Positions 33,002 through 47,500 of a DNA stretch of 64,000 nt are shown piece after piece. Positions within the stretch are counted from its first letter, which is position 1, and each line of letters begins with the position of its first letter. A program made the translations under genes and the position numbers. The stretch is from Phytophthora sp. 'mugwort' (Eukaryota > Oomycota > Peronosporomycetes > Peronosporales > Peronosporaceae), in assembly GCA_033558025.1 (NCBI GenBank), contig JAUCEF010000010.1, positions 521,001 through 585,000 of the forward strand, given 5' to 3'. The notes under the pieces were generated by a model. It searched no databases and was not told the origin of the DNA. It worked only from the letters and a program-made list of their open reading frames with translations.

Positions 33002-36000
33002 ATGGCTGCTTGCCGAAATGACAGTCTGCACAGTCGAACTTCCCGCGGCGCTAAGCATTATGCGCTTGGCCATGCCGTGATCGACCATCGGTCTGATGTA
33101 CTCGGGGCATATATGAGCCAATCGCTCGTACCAGACATCAATATCTTCGACCCATCCGTCACAGCAAAGTTTGCAATCACGCTCTGCTTCTTTACGGATT
33201 TCTTCTTGCGGCTCGCTGTGCCACTGAAAGTCCAAAATCGATGTTCAAGTGTCGCGCGAATCACTTTGGTGTTGTTCTTGGCCATGCCGAAAATCCTCGT
33301 GTCCTGGTCCCACGTCATTGTGAATCCTGATCTAGTATAAATCCGGGAGAAAACAAGTTGCATCCAGCTTGCGGGACATAAAGCACGTCTTCCAGTCGCT
33401 GTCTTCCATGCCCTGCAGTGCCGTAAAATACTCCTTGCAGGCGACGATGTGAGCGTTTGCACCAGTGTCGAAATACGATTGACTTGAGTCATAGTCATGC
33501 TGTCGCTCAGCCCAGGCGATGTGCTCCGGCATGAACTTGTTCAACTCGCCCTCGGTTTTCGACTTCAGTAGGTAAATCTTCACATGGCAAGAAAATCTGT
33601 CCATCACAGCAAGGACAGCTGAGTACTGTGAGCCGTTACTCAGTCCTGGTATGGACAGATCTGCGAAGATCATGTCATTCATCTTCTGGATGGGCCTATC
33701 GAGCTTCTTCCTAAATGGCTGCTTGCCGAAATGACAGTCTGCACAGTCGAACTTCCCGCGGCGCTAAGCATTATGCGCTTGGCCATGCCGTGATCGACCA
33801 TCGGTCTGATGTACTCGGGGCATATATGAGCCAATCGCTCGTACCAGACATCAATATCTTCGACCCATCCGTCACAGCAAAGTTTGCAATCACGCTCTGC
33901 TTCTTTACGGATTTCTTCTTGCGGCTCGCTGTGCCACTGAAAGTCCAAAATCGATGTTCAAGTGTCGCGCGAATCACTTTGGTGTTGTTCTTGGCCATGC
34001 CGAAAATCCTCGTGTCCTGGTCCCACGTCATTGTGAATCCTGATCTAGTATAAATCCGGGAGAAAACAAGTTGCATCCAGCTTGCGGGACATAAAGCACG
34101 TCTTCCAGTCGCTGTCTTCCATGCCCTGCAGTGCCGTAAAATACTCCTTGCAGGCGACGATGTGAGCGTTTGCACCAGTGTCGAAATACGATTGACTTGA
34201 GTCATAGTCATGCTGTCGCTCAGCCCAGGCGATGTGCTCCGGCATGAACTTGTTCACCTCGCCCTCGGTTTTCGACTTCAGTAGGTAAATCTTCACATGG
34301 CAAGAAAATCTGTCCATCACAGCAAGGACAGCTGAGTACTGTGAGCCGTTACTCAGTCCTGGTATGGACAGATCTGCGAAGATCATGTCATTCATCTTCT
34401 GGATGGGCCTATCGAGCTTCTTCCTAAATGGCTGCTTGCCGAAATGACAGTCTGCACAGTCGAACTTCCCGCGGCGCTAAGCATTATGCGCTTGGCCATG
34501 CCGTGATCGACCATCGGTCTGATGTACTCGGGGCATATATGAGCCAATCGCTCGTACCAGACATCAATATCTTCGACCCATCCGTCACAGCAAAGTTTGC
34601 AATCACGCTCTGCTTCTTCACGGATTTCTTCTTGCGGCTCGCTGTGCCACTGAAAGTCCAAAATCGATGTTCAAGTGTCGCGCGAATCACTTCGGTGGTG
34701 TTCTTGGCCATGCCGAAAATCCTCGTGTCCTGGTCCCACGTCATTGTGAATCCTGATCTAGTATAAATCCGGGAGAAAACAAGTTGCATCCAGCTTGCGG
34801 GACATAAAGCACGTCTTCCAGTCGCTGTCTTCCATGCCCTGCAGTGCCGTAAAATACTCCTTGCAGGCGACGATGTGAGCGTTTGCACCAGTGTCGAAAT
34901 ACGATTGACTTGAGTCATAGTCATGCTGTCGCTCAGCCCAGGCGATGTGCTCCGGCATGAACTTGTTCACCTCGCCCTCGGTTTTCGACTTCAGTAGGTA
35001 AATCTTCACATGGCAAGAAAATCTGTCCATCACAGCAAGGACAGCTGAGTACTGTGAGCCGTTACTCAGTCCTGGTATGGACAGATCTGCGAAGATCATG
35101 TCATTCATCTTCTGGATGGGCCTATCGAGCTTCTTCCTAAATGGCTGCTTGCCGAAATGACAGTCTGCACAGTCGAACTTCCCGCGGCGCTAAGCATTAT
35201 GCGCTTGGCCATGCCGTGATCGACCATCGGTCTGATGTACTCGGGGCATATATGAGCCAATCGCTCGTACCAGACATCAATATCTTCGACCCATCCGTCA
35301 CAGCAAAGTTTGCAATCACGCTCTGCTTCTTCACGGATTTCTTCTTGCGGCTCGCTGTGCCACTGAAAGTCCAAAATCGATGTTCATGTGTCGCGCGAAT
35401 CACTTCGGTGGTGTTCTTGGCCATGCCGAAATCCTCGTGTCCTGGTCCCACGACATTGTGAATCCTGATCTAGTATAAATCCGGGAGAAAACAAGTTGCA
35501 TCCAGCTTGCGGGACATAAAGCACGTCTTCCAGTCGCTGTCTTCCATGCCCTGCAGTGCCGTAAAATACTCCTTGCAGGCGACGATGTGAGCGTTTGCAC
35601 CAGTGTCGAAATACGATTGACTTGAGTCATAGTCATGCTGTCGCTCAGCCCAGGCGATGTGCTCCGGCATGAACTTGTTCACCTCGCCCTCGGTTTTCGA
35701 CTTCAGTAGGTAAATCTTCACATGGCAAGAAAATCTGTCCATCACAGCAAGGACAGCTGAGTACTGTGAGCCGTTACTCAGTCCTGGTATGGACAGATCT
35801 GCGAAGATCATGTCATTCATCTTCTGGATGGGCCTATCGAGCTTCTTCCTAAATGGCTGCTTGCCGAAATGACAGTCTGCACAGTCGAACTTCCCGCGGC
35901 GCTAAGCATTATGCGCTTGGCCATGCCGTGATCGACCATCGGTCTGATGTACTCGGGGCATATATGAGCCAATCGCTCGTACCAGACATCAATATCTTCG

Positions 36001-38702
36001 ACCCATCCGTCACAGCAAAGTTTGCAATCACGCTCTGCTTCTTTACGGATTTCTTCTTGCGGCTCGCTGTGCCACTGAAAGTCCAAAATCGATGTTCAAG
36101 TGTCGCGCGAATCACTTTGGTGTTGTTCTTGGCCATGCCGAAAATCCTCGTGTCCTGGTCCCACGTCATTGTGAATCCTGATCTAGTATAAATCCGGGAG
36201 AAAACAAGTTGCATCCAGCTTGCGGGACATAAAGCACGTCTTCCAGTCGCTGTCTTCCATGCCCTGCAGTGCCGTAAAATACTCCTTGCAGGCGACGATG
36301 TGAGCGTTTGCACCAGTGTCGAAATACGATTGACTTGAGTCATAGTCATGCTGTCGCTCAGCCCAGGCGATGTGCTCCGGCATGAACTTGTTCAACTCGC
36401 CCTCGGTTTTCGACTTCAGTAGGTAAATCTTCACATGGCAAGAAAATCTGTCCATCACAGCAAGGACAGCTGAGTACTGTGAGCCGTTACTCAGTCCTGG
36501 TATGGACAGATCTGCGAAGATCATGTCATTCATCTTCTGGATGGGCCTATCGAGCTTCTTCCTAAATGGCTGCTTGCCGAAATGACAGTCTGCACAGTCG
36601 AACTTCCCGCGGCGCTAAGCATTATGCGCTTGGCCATGCCGTGATCGACCATCGGTCTGATGTACTCGGGGCATATATGAGCCAATCGCTCGTACCAGAC
36701 ATCAATATCTTCGACCCATCCGTCACAGCAAAGTTTGCAATCACGCTCTGCTTCTTTACGGATTTCTTCTTGCGGCTCGCTGTGCCACTGAAAGTCCAAA
36801 ATCGATGTTCAAGTGTCGCGCGAATCACTTTGGTGTTGTTCTTGGCCATGCCGAAAATCCTCGTGTCCTGGTCCCACGTCATTGTGAATCCTGATCTAGT
36901 ATAAATCCGGGAGAAAACAAGTTGCATCCAGCTTGCGGGACATAAAGCACGTCTTCCAGTCGCTGTCTTCCATGCCCTGCAGTGCCGTAAAATACTCCTT
37001 GCAGGCGACGATGTGAGCGTTTGCACCAGTGTCGAAATACGATTGACTTGAGTCATAGTCATGCTGTCGCTCAGCCCAGGCGATGTGCTCCGGCATGAAC
37101 TTGTTCACCTCGCCCTCGGTTTTCGACTTCAGTAGGTAAATCTTCACATGGCAAGAAAATCTGTCCATCACAGCAAGGACAGCTGAGTACTGTGAGCCGT
37201 TACTCAGTCCTGGTATGGACAGATCTGCGAAGATCATGTCATTCATCTTCTGGATGGGCCTATCGAGCTTCTTCCTAAATGGCTGCTTGCCGAAATGACA
37301 GTCTGCACAGTCGAACTTCCCGCGGCGCTAAGCATTATGCGCTTGGCCATGCCGTGATCGACCATCGGTCTGATGTACTCGGGGCATATATGAGCCAATC
37401 GCTCGTACCAGACATCAATATCTTCGACCCATCCGTCACAGCAAAGTTTGCAATCACGCTCTGCTTCTTCACGGATTTCTTCTTGCGGCTCGCTGTGCCA
37501 CTGAAAGTCCAAAATCGATGTTCATGTGTCGCGCGAATCACTTCGGTGGTGTTCTTGGCCATGCCGAAATCCTTGTGTCCTGGTCCCACGACATTGTGAA
37601 TCCTGATCTAGTATAAATCCGGGAGAAAACAAGTTGCATCCAGCTTGCGGGACATAAAGCACGTCTTCCAGTCGCTGTCTTCCATGCCCTGCAGTGCCGT
37701 AAAATACTCCTTGCAGGCGACGATGTGAGCGTTTGCACCAGTGTCGAAATACGATTGACTTGAGTCATAGTCATGCTGTCGCTCAGCCCAGGCGATGTGC
37801 TCCGGCATGAACTTGTTCACCTCGCCCTCGGTTTTCGACTTCAGTAGGTAAATCTTCACATGGCAAGAAAATCTGTCCATCACAGCAAGGACAGCTGAGT
37901 ACTGTGAGCCGTTACTCAGTCCTGGTATGGACAGATCTGCGAAGATCATGTCATTCATCTTCTGGATGGGCCTATCGAGCTTCTTCCTAAATGGCTGCTT
38001 GCCGAAATGACAGTCTGCACAGTCGAACTTCCCGCGGCGCTAAGCATTATGCGCTTGGCCATGCCGTGATCGACCATCGGTCTGATGTACTCGGGGCATA
38101 TATGAGCCAATCGCTCGTACCAGACATCAATATCTTCGACCCATCCGTCACAGCAAAGTTTGCAATCACGCTCTGCTTCTTCACGGATTTCTTCTTGCGG
38201 CTCGCTGTGCCACTGAAAGTCCAAAATCGATGTTCATGTGTCGCGCGAATCACTTCGGTGGTGTTCTTGGCCATGCCGAAATCCTTGTGTCCTGGTCCCA
38301 CGACATTGTGAATCCTGATCTAGTATAAATCCGGGAGAAAACAAGTTGCATCCAGCTTGCGGGACATAAAGCACGTCTTCCAGTCGCTGTCTTCCATGCC
38401 CTGCAGTGCCGTAAAATACTCCTTGCAGGCGACGATGTGAGCGTTTGCACCAGTGTCGAAATACGATTGACTTGAGTCATAGTCATGCTGTCGCTCAGCC
38501 CAGGCGATGTGCTCCGGCATGAACTTGTTCACCTCGCCCTCGGTTTTCGACTTCAGTAGGTAAATCTTCACATGGCAAGAAAATCTGTCCATCACAGCAA
38601 GGACAGCTGAGTACTGTGAGCCGTTACTCAGTCCTGGTATGGACAGATCTGCGAAGATCATGTCATTCATCTTCTGGATGGGCCTATCGAGCTTCTTCCT
38701 AA
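33002..38702 (-). repeat. Duplicated four-monomer segment (2851 bp) marked by CAACTCGCC
   Basis: The rare variant CAACTCGCC occurs at about 33543 and about 36393 only, 2851 bp apart (713+713+713+712). In both places it lies between two consecutive monomers of the TTTGGTGTTG and CACGTCATTG type. The later monomers of the second copy differ (CCTTGTGTCC for CCTCGTGTCC), so the copy is either partial or has since been converted. Confidence 0.65.
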
Positions 38703-41552
38703 ATGGCTGCTTGCCGAAATGACAGTCTGCACAGTCGAACTTCCCGCGGCGCTAAGCATTATGCGCTTGGCCATGCCGTGATCGACCATCGGTCTGATGT
38801 ACTCGGGGCATATATGAGCCAATCGCTCGTACCAGACATCAATATCTTCGACCCATCCGTCACAGCAAAGTTTGCAATCACGCTCTGCTTCTTTACGGAT
38901 TTCTTCTTGCGGCTCGCTGTGCCACTGAAAGTCCAAAATCGATGTTCAAGTGTCGCGCGAATCACTTTGGTGTTGTTCTTGGCCATGCCGAAAATCCTCG
39001 TGTCCTGGTCCCACGTCATTGTGAATCCTGATCTAGTATAAATCCGGGAGAAAACAAGTTGCATCCAGCTTGCGGGACATAAAGCACGTCTTCCAGTCGC
39101 TGTCTTCCATGCCCTGCAGTGCCGTAAAATACTCCTTGCAGGCGACGATGTGAGCGTTTGCACCAGTGTCGAAATACGATTGACTTGAGTCATAGTCATG
39201 CTGTCGCTCAGCCCAGGCGATGTGCTCCGGCATGAACTTGTTCACCTCGCCCTCGGTTTTCGACTTCAGTAGGTAAATCTTCACATGGCAAGAAAATCTG
39301 TCCATCACAGCAAGGACAGCTGAGTACTGTGAGCCGTTACTCAGTCCTGGTATGGACAGATCTGCGAAGATCATGTCATTCATCTTCTGGATGGGCCTAT
39401 CGAGCTTCTTCCTAAATGGCTGCTTGCCGAAATGACAGTCTGCACAGTCGAACTTCCCGCGGCGCTAAGCATTATGCGCTTGGCCATGCCGTGATCGACC
39501 ATCGGTCTGATGTACTCGGGGCATATATGAGCCAATCGCTCGTACCAGACATCAATATCTTCGACCCATCCGTCACAGCAAAGTTTGCAATCACGCTCTG
39601 CTTCTTCACGGATTTCTTCTTGCGGCTCGCTGTGCCACTGAAAGTCCAAAATCGATGTTCATGTGTCGCGCGAATCACTTCGGTGGTGTTCTTGGCCATG
39701 CCGAAATCCTTGTGTCCTGGTCCCACGACATTGTGAATCCTGATCTAGTATAAATCCGGGAGAAAACAAGTTGCATCCAGCTTGCGGGACATAAAGCACG
39801 TCTTCCAGTCGCTGTCTTCCATGCCCTGCAGTGCCGTAAAATACTCCTTGCAGGCGACGATGTGAGCGTTTGCACCAGTGTCGAAATACGATTGACTTGA
39901 GTCATAGTCATGCTGTCGCTCAGCCCAGGCGATGTGCTCCGGCATGAACTTGTTCACCTCGCCCTCGGTTTTCGACTTCAGTAGGTAAATCTTCACATGG
40001 CAAGAAAATCTGTCCATCACAGCAAGGACAGCTGAGTACTGTGAGCCGTTACTCAGTCCTGGTATGGACAGATCTGCGAAGATCATGTCATTCATCTTCT
40101 GGATGGGCCTATCGAGCTTCTTCCTAAATGGCTGCTTGCCGAAATGACAGTCTGCACAGTCGAACTTCCCGCGGCGCTAAGCATTATGCGCTTGGCCATG
40201 CCGTGATCGACCATCGGTCTGATGTACTCGGGGCATATATGAGCCAATCGCTCGTACCAGACATCAATATCTTCGACCCATCCGTCACAGCAAAGTTTGC
40301 AATCACGCTCTGCTTCTTCACGGATTTCTTCTTGCGGCTCGCTGTGCCACTGAAAGTCCAAAATCGATGTTCATGTGTCGCGCGAATCACTTCGGTGGTG
40401 TTCTTGGCCATGCCGAAATCCTTGTGTCCTGGTCCCACGACATTGTGAATCCTGATCTAGTATAAATCCGGGAGAAAACAAGTTGCATCCAGCTTGCGGG
40501 ACATAAAGCACGTCTTCCAGTCGCTGTCTTCCATGCCCTGCAGTGCCGTAAAATACTCCTTGCAGGCGACGATGTGAGCGTTTGCACCAGTGTCGAAATA
40601 CGATTGACTTGAGTCATAGTCATGCTGTCGCTCAGCCCAGGCGATGTGCTCCGGCATGAACTTGTTCACCTCGCCCTCGGTTTTCGACTTCAGTAGGTAA
40701 ATCTTCACATGGCAAGAAAATCTGTCCATCACAGCAAGGACAGCTGAGTACTGTGAGCCGTTACTCAGTCCTGGTATGGACAGATCTGCGAAGATCATGT
40801 CATTCATCTTCTGGATGGGCCTATCGAGCTTCTTCCTAAATGGCTGCTTGCCGAAATGACAGTCTGCACAGTCGAACTTCCCGCGGCGCTAAGCATTATG
40901 CGCTTGGCCATGCCGTGATCGACCATCGGTCTGATGTACTCGGGGCATATATGAGCCAATCGCTCGTACCAGACATCAATATCTTCGACCCATCCGTCAC
41001 AGCAAAGTTTGCAATCACGCTCTGCTTCTTTACGGATTTCTTCTTGCGGCTCGCTGTGCCACTGAAAGTCCAAAATCGATGTTCAAGTGTCGCGCGAATC
41101 ACTTCGGTGGTGTTCTTGGCCATGCCGAAAATCCTCGTGTCCTGGTCCCACGTCATTGTGAATCCTGATCTAGTATAAATCCGGGAGAAAACAAGTTGCA
41201 TCCAGCTTGCGGGACATAAAGCACGTCTTCCAGTCGCTGTCTTCCATGCCCTGCAGTGCCGTAAAATACTCCTTGCAGGCGACGATGTGAGCGTTTGCAC
41301 CAGTGTCGAAATACGATTGACTTGAGTCATAGTCATGCTGTCGCTCAGCCCAGGCGATGTGCTCCGGCATGAACTTGTTCACCTCGCCCTCGGTTTTCGA
41401 CTTCAGTAGGTAAATCTTCACATGGCAAGAAAATCTGTCCATCACAGCAAGGACAGCTGAGTACTGTGAGCCGTTACTCAGTCCTGGTATGGACAGATCT
41501 GCGAAGATCATGTCATTCATCTTCTGGATGGGCCTATCGAGCTTCTTCCTAA

Positions 41553-44500
41553 ATGGCTGCTTGCCGAAATGACAGTCTGCACAGTCGAACTTCCCGCGGC
41601 GCTAAGCATTATGCGCTTGGCCATGCCGTGATCGACCATCGGTCTGATGTACTCGGGGCATATATGAGCCAATCGCTCGTACCAGACATCAATATCTTCG
41701 ACCCATCCGTCACAGCAAAGTTTGCAATCACGCTCTGCTTCTTCACGGATTTCTTCTTGCGGCTCGCTGTGCCACTGAAAGTCCAAAATCGATGTTCATG
41801 TGTCGCGCGAATCACTTCGGTGGTGTTCTTGGCCATGCCGAAATCCTTGTGTCCTGGTCCCACGACATTGTGAATCCTGATCTAGTATAAATCCGGGAGA
41901 AAACAAGTTGCATCCAGCTTGCGGGACATAAAGCACGTCTTCCAGTCGCTGTCTTCCATGCCCTGCAGTGCCGTAAAATACTCCTTGCAGGCGACGATGT
42001 GAGCGTTTGCACCAGTGTCGAAATACGATTGACTTGAGTCATAGTCATGCTGTCGCTCAGCCCAGGCGATGTGCTCCGGCATGAACTTGTTCACCTCGCC
42101 CTCGGTTTTCGACTTCAGTAGGTAAATCTTCACATGGCAAGAAAATCTGTCCATCACAGCAAGGACAGCTGAGTACTGTGAGCCGTTACTCAGTCCTGGT
42201 ATGGACAGATCTGCGAAGATCATGTCATTCATCTTCTGGATGGGCCTATCGAGCTTCTTCCTAAATGGCTGCTTGCCGAAATGACAGTCTGCACAGTCGA
42301 ACTTCCCGCGGCGCTAAGCATTATGCGCTTGGCCATGCCGTGATCGACCATCGGTCTGATGTACTCGGGGCATATATGAGCCAATCGCTCGTACCAGACA
42401 TCAATATCTTCGACCCATCCGTCACAGCAAAGTTTGCAATCACGCTCTGCTTCTTCACGGATTTCTTCTTGCGGCTCGCTGTGCCACTGAAAGTCCAAAA
42501 TCGATGTTCATGTGTCGCGCGAATCACTTCGGTGGTGTTCTTGGCCATGCCGAAATCCTTGTGTCCTGGTCCCACGACATTGTGAATCCTGATCTAGTAT
42601 AAATCCGGGAGAAAACAAGTTGCATCCAGCTTGCGGGACATAAAGCACGTCTTCCAGTCGCTGTCTTCCATGCCCTGCAGTGCCGTAAAATACTCCTTGC
42701 AGGCGACGATGTGAGCGTTTGCACCAGTGTCGAAATACGATTGACTTGAGTCATAGTCATGCTGTCGCTCAGCCCAGGCGATGTGCTCCGGCATGAACTT
42801 GTTCACCTCGCCCTCGGTTTTCGACTTCAGTAGGTAAATCTTCACATGGCAAGAAAATCTGTCCATCACAGCAAGGACAGCTGAGTACTGTGAGCCGTTA
42901 CTCAGTCCTGGTATGGACAGATCTGCGAAGATCATGTCATTCATCTTCTGGATGGGCCTATCGAGCTTCTTCCTAAATGGCTGCTTGCCGAAATGACAGT
43001 CTGCACAGTCGAACTTCCCGCGGCGCTAAGCATTATGCGCTTGGCCATGCCGTGATCGACCATCGGTCTGATGTACTCGGGGCATATATGAGCCAATCGC
43101 TCGTACCAGACATCAATATCTTCGACCCATCCGTCACAGCAAAGTTTGCAATCACGCTCTGCTTCTTCACGGATTTCTTCTTGCGGCTCGCTGTGCCACT
43201 GAAAGTCCAAAATCGATGTTCATGTGTCGCGCGAATCACTTCGGTGGTGTTCTTGGCCATGCCGAAATCCTTGTGTCCTGGTCCCACGACATTGTGAATC
43301 CTGATCTAGTATAAATCCGGGAGAAAACAAGTTGCATCCAGCTTGCGGGACATAAAGCACGTCTTCCAGTCGCTGTCTTCCATGCCCTGCAGTGCCGTAA
43401 AATACTCCTTGCAGGCGACGATGTGAGCGTTTGCACCAGTGTCGAAATACGATTGACTTGAGTCATAGTCATGCTGTCGCTCAGCCCAGGCGATGTGCTC
43501 CGGCATGAACTTGTTCACCTCGCCCTCGGTTTTCGACTTCAGTAGGTAAATCTTCACATGGCAAGAAAATCTGTCCATAACAGCAAGGACAGCTGAGTAC
43601 TGTGAGCCGTTACTCAGTCCTGGTATGGACAGATCTGCGAAGATCATGTCATTCATCTTCTGGATGGGCCTATCGAGCTTCTTCCTAAATGGCTGCTTGC
43701 CGAAATGACAGTCTGCACAGTCGAACTTCCCGCGGCGCTAAGCATTATGCGCTTGGCCATGCCGTGATCGACCATCGGTCTGATGTACTCGGGGCATATA
43801 TGAGCCAATCGCTCGTACCAGACATCAATATCTTCGACCCATCCGTCACAGCAAAGTTTGCAATCACGCTCTGCTTCTTCACGGATTTCTTCTTGCGGCT
43901 CGCTGTGCCACTGAAAGTCCAAAATCGATGTTCATGTGTCGCGCGAATCACTTCGGTGGTGTTCTTGGCCATGCCGAAATCCTTGTGTCCTGGTCCCACG
44001 ACATTGTGAATCCTGATCTAGTATAAATCCGGGAGAAAACAAGTTGCATCCAGCTTGCGGGACATAAAGCACGTCTTCCAGTCGCTGTCTTCCATGCCCT
44101 GCAGTGCCGTAAAATACTCCTTGCAGGCGACGATGTGAGCGTTTGCACCAGTGTCGAAATACGATTGACTTGAGTCATAGTCATGCTGTCGCTCAGCCCA
44201 GGCGATGTGCTCCGGCATGAACTTGTTCACCTCGCCCTCGGTTTTCGACTTCAGTAGGTAAATCTTCACATGGCAAGAAAATCTGTCCATAACAGCAAGG
44301 ACAGCTGAGTACTGTGAGACGTTACTCAGTCCTGGTATGGACAGATCTGCGAAGATCATGTCATTCATCTTCTGGATGGGCCTATCGAGCTTCTTCCTAA
44401 ATGGCTGCTTGCCGAAATGACAGTCTGCACAGTCGAACTTCCCGCGGCGCTAAGCATTATGCGCTTGGCCATGCCGTGATCGACCATCGGTCTGATGTAC

Positions 44501-47500
44501 TCGGGGCATATATGAGCCAATCGCTCGTACCAGACATCAATATCTTCGACCCATCCGTCACAGCAAAGTTTGCAATCACGCTCTGCTTCTTCACGGATTT
44601 CTTCTTGCGGCTCGCTGTGCCACTGAAAGTCCAAAATCGATGTTCATGTGTCGCGCGAATCACTTCGGTGGTGTTCTTGGCCATGCCGAAATCCTTGTGT
44701 CCTGGTCCCACGACATTGTGAATCCTGATCTAGTATAAATCCGGGAGAAAACAAGTTGCATCCAGCTTGCGGGACATAAAGCACGTCTTCCAGTCGCTGT
44801 CTTCCATGCCCTGCAGTGCCGTAAAATACTCCTTGCAGGCAACGATGTGAGCGTTTGCACCAGTGTCGAAATACGATTGACTTGAGTCATAGTCATGCTG
44901 TCGCTCAGCCCAGGCGATGTGCTCCGGCATGAACTTGTTCACCTCGCCCTCGGTTTTCGACTTCAGTAGGTAAATCTTCACATGGCAAGAAAATCTGTCC
45001 ATAACAGCAAGGACAGCTGAGTACTGTGAGCCGTTACTCAGTCCTGGTATGGACAGATCTGCGAAGATCATGTCATTCATCTTCTGGATGGGCCTATCGA
45101 GCTTCTTCCTAAATGGCTGCTTGCCGAAATGACAGTCTGCACAGTCGAACTTCCCGCGGCGCTAAGCATTATGCGCTTGGCCATGCCGTGATCGACCATC
45201 GGTCTGATGTACTCGGGGCATATATGAGCCAATCGCTCGTACCAGACATCAATATCTTCGACCCATCCGTCACAGCAAAGTTTGCAATCACGCTCTGCTT
45301 CTTCACGGATTTCTTCTTGCGGCTCGCTGTGCCACTGAAAGTCCAAAATCGATGTTCATGTGTCGCGCGAATCACTTCGGTGGTGTTCTTGGCCATGCCG
45401 AAATCCTTGTGTCCTGGTCCCACGACATTGTGAATCCTGATCTAGTATAAATCCGGGAGAAAACAAGTTGCATCCAGCTTGCGGGACATAAAGCACGTCT
45501 TCCAGTCGCTGTCTTCCATGCCCTGCAGTGCCGTAAAATACTCCTTGCAGGCGACGATGTGAGCGTTTGCACCAGTGTCGAAATACGATTGACTTGAGTC
45601 ATAGTCATGCTGTCGCTCAGCCCAGGCGATGTGCTCCGGCATGAACTTGTTCACCTCGCCCTCGGTTTTCGACTTCAGTAGGTAAGTCTTCACATGGCAA
45701 GAAAATCTGTCCATAACAGCAAGGACAGCTGAGTACTGTGAGCCGTTACTCAGTCCTGGTATGGACAGATCTGCGAAGATCATGTCATTCATCTTCTGGA
45801 TGGGCCTATCGAGCTTCTTCCTAAATGGCTGCTTGCCGAAATGACAGTCTGCACAGTCGAACTTCCCGCGGCGCTAAGCATTATGCGCTTGGCCATGCCG
45901 TGATCGACCATCGGTCTGATGTACTCGGGGCATATATGAGCCAATCGCTCGTACCAGACATCAATATCTTCGACCCATCCGTCACAGCAAAGTTTGCAAT
46001 CACGCTCTGCTTCTTCACGGATTTCTTCTTGCGGCTCGCTGTGCCACTGAAAGTCCAAAATCGATGTTCATGTGTCGCGCGAATCACTTCGGTGGTGTTC
46101 TTGGCCATGCCGAAATCCTTGTGTCCTGGTCCCACGACATTGTGAATCCTGATCTAGTATAAATCCGGGAGAAAACAAGTTGCATCCAGCTTGCGGGACA
46201 TAAAGCACGTCTTCCAGTCGCTGTCTTCCATGCCCTGCAGTGCCGTAAAATACTCCTTGCAGGCGACGATGTGAGCGTTTGCACCAGTGTCGAAATACGA
46301 TTGACTTGAGTCATAGTCATGCTGTCGCTCAGCCCAGGCGATGTGCTCCGGCATGAACTTGTTCACCTCGCCCTCGGTTTTCGACTTCAGTAGGTAAATC
46401 TTCACATGGCAAGAAAATCTGTCCATAACAGCAAGGACAGCTGAGTACTGTGAGCCGTTACTCAGTCCTGGTATGGACAGATCTGCGAAGATCATGTCAT
46501 TCATCTTCTGGATGGGCCTATCGAGCTTCTTCCTAAATGGCTGCTTGCCGAAATGACAGTCTGCACAGTCGAACTTCCCGCGGCGCTAAGCATTATGCGC
46601 TTGGCCATGCCGTGATCGACCATCGGTCTGATGTACTCGGGGCATATATGAGCCAATCGCTCGTACCAGACATCAATATCTTCGACCCATCCGTCACAGC
46701 AAAGTTTGCAATCACGCTCTGCTTCTTCACGGATTTCTTCTTGCGGCTCGCTGTGCCACTGAAAGTCCAAAATCGATGTTCATGTGTCGCGCGAATCACT
46801 TCGGTGGTGTTCTTGGCCATGCCGAAATCCTTGTGTCCTGGTCCCACGACATTGTGAATCCTGATCTAGTATAAATCCGGGAGAAAACAAGTTGCATCCA
46901 GCTTGCGGGACATAAAGCACGTCTTCCAGTCGCTGTCTTCCATGCCCTGCAGTGCCGTAAAATACTCCTTGCAGGCGACGATGTGAGCGTTTGCACCAGT
47001 GTCGAAATACGATTGACTTGAGTCATAGTCATGCTGTCGCTCAGCCCAGGCGATGTGCTCCGGCATGAACTTGTTCACCTCGCCCTCGGTTTTCGACTTC
47101 AGTAGGTAAATCTTCACATGGCAAGAAAATCTGTCCATAACAGCAAGGACAGCTGAGTACTGTGAGACGTTACTCAGTCCTGGTATGGACAGATCTGCGA
47201 AGATCATGTCATTCATCTTCTGGATGGGCCTATCGAGCTTCTTCCTAAATGGCTGCTTGCCGAAATGACAGTCTGCACAGTCGAACTTCCCGCGGCGCTA
47301 AGCATTATGCGCTTGGCCATGCCGTGATCGACCATCGGTCTGATGTACTCGGGGCATATATGAGCCAATCGCTCGTACCAGACATCAATATCTTCGACCC
47401 ATCCGTCACAGCAAAGTTTGCAATCACGCTCTGCTTCTTCACGGATTTCTTCTTGCGGCTCGCTGTGCCACTGAAAGTCCAAAATCGATGTTCATGTGTC

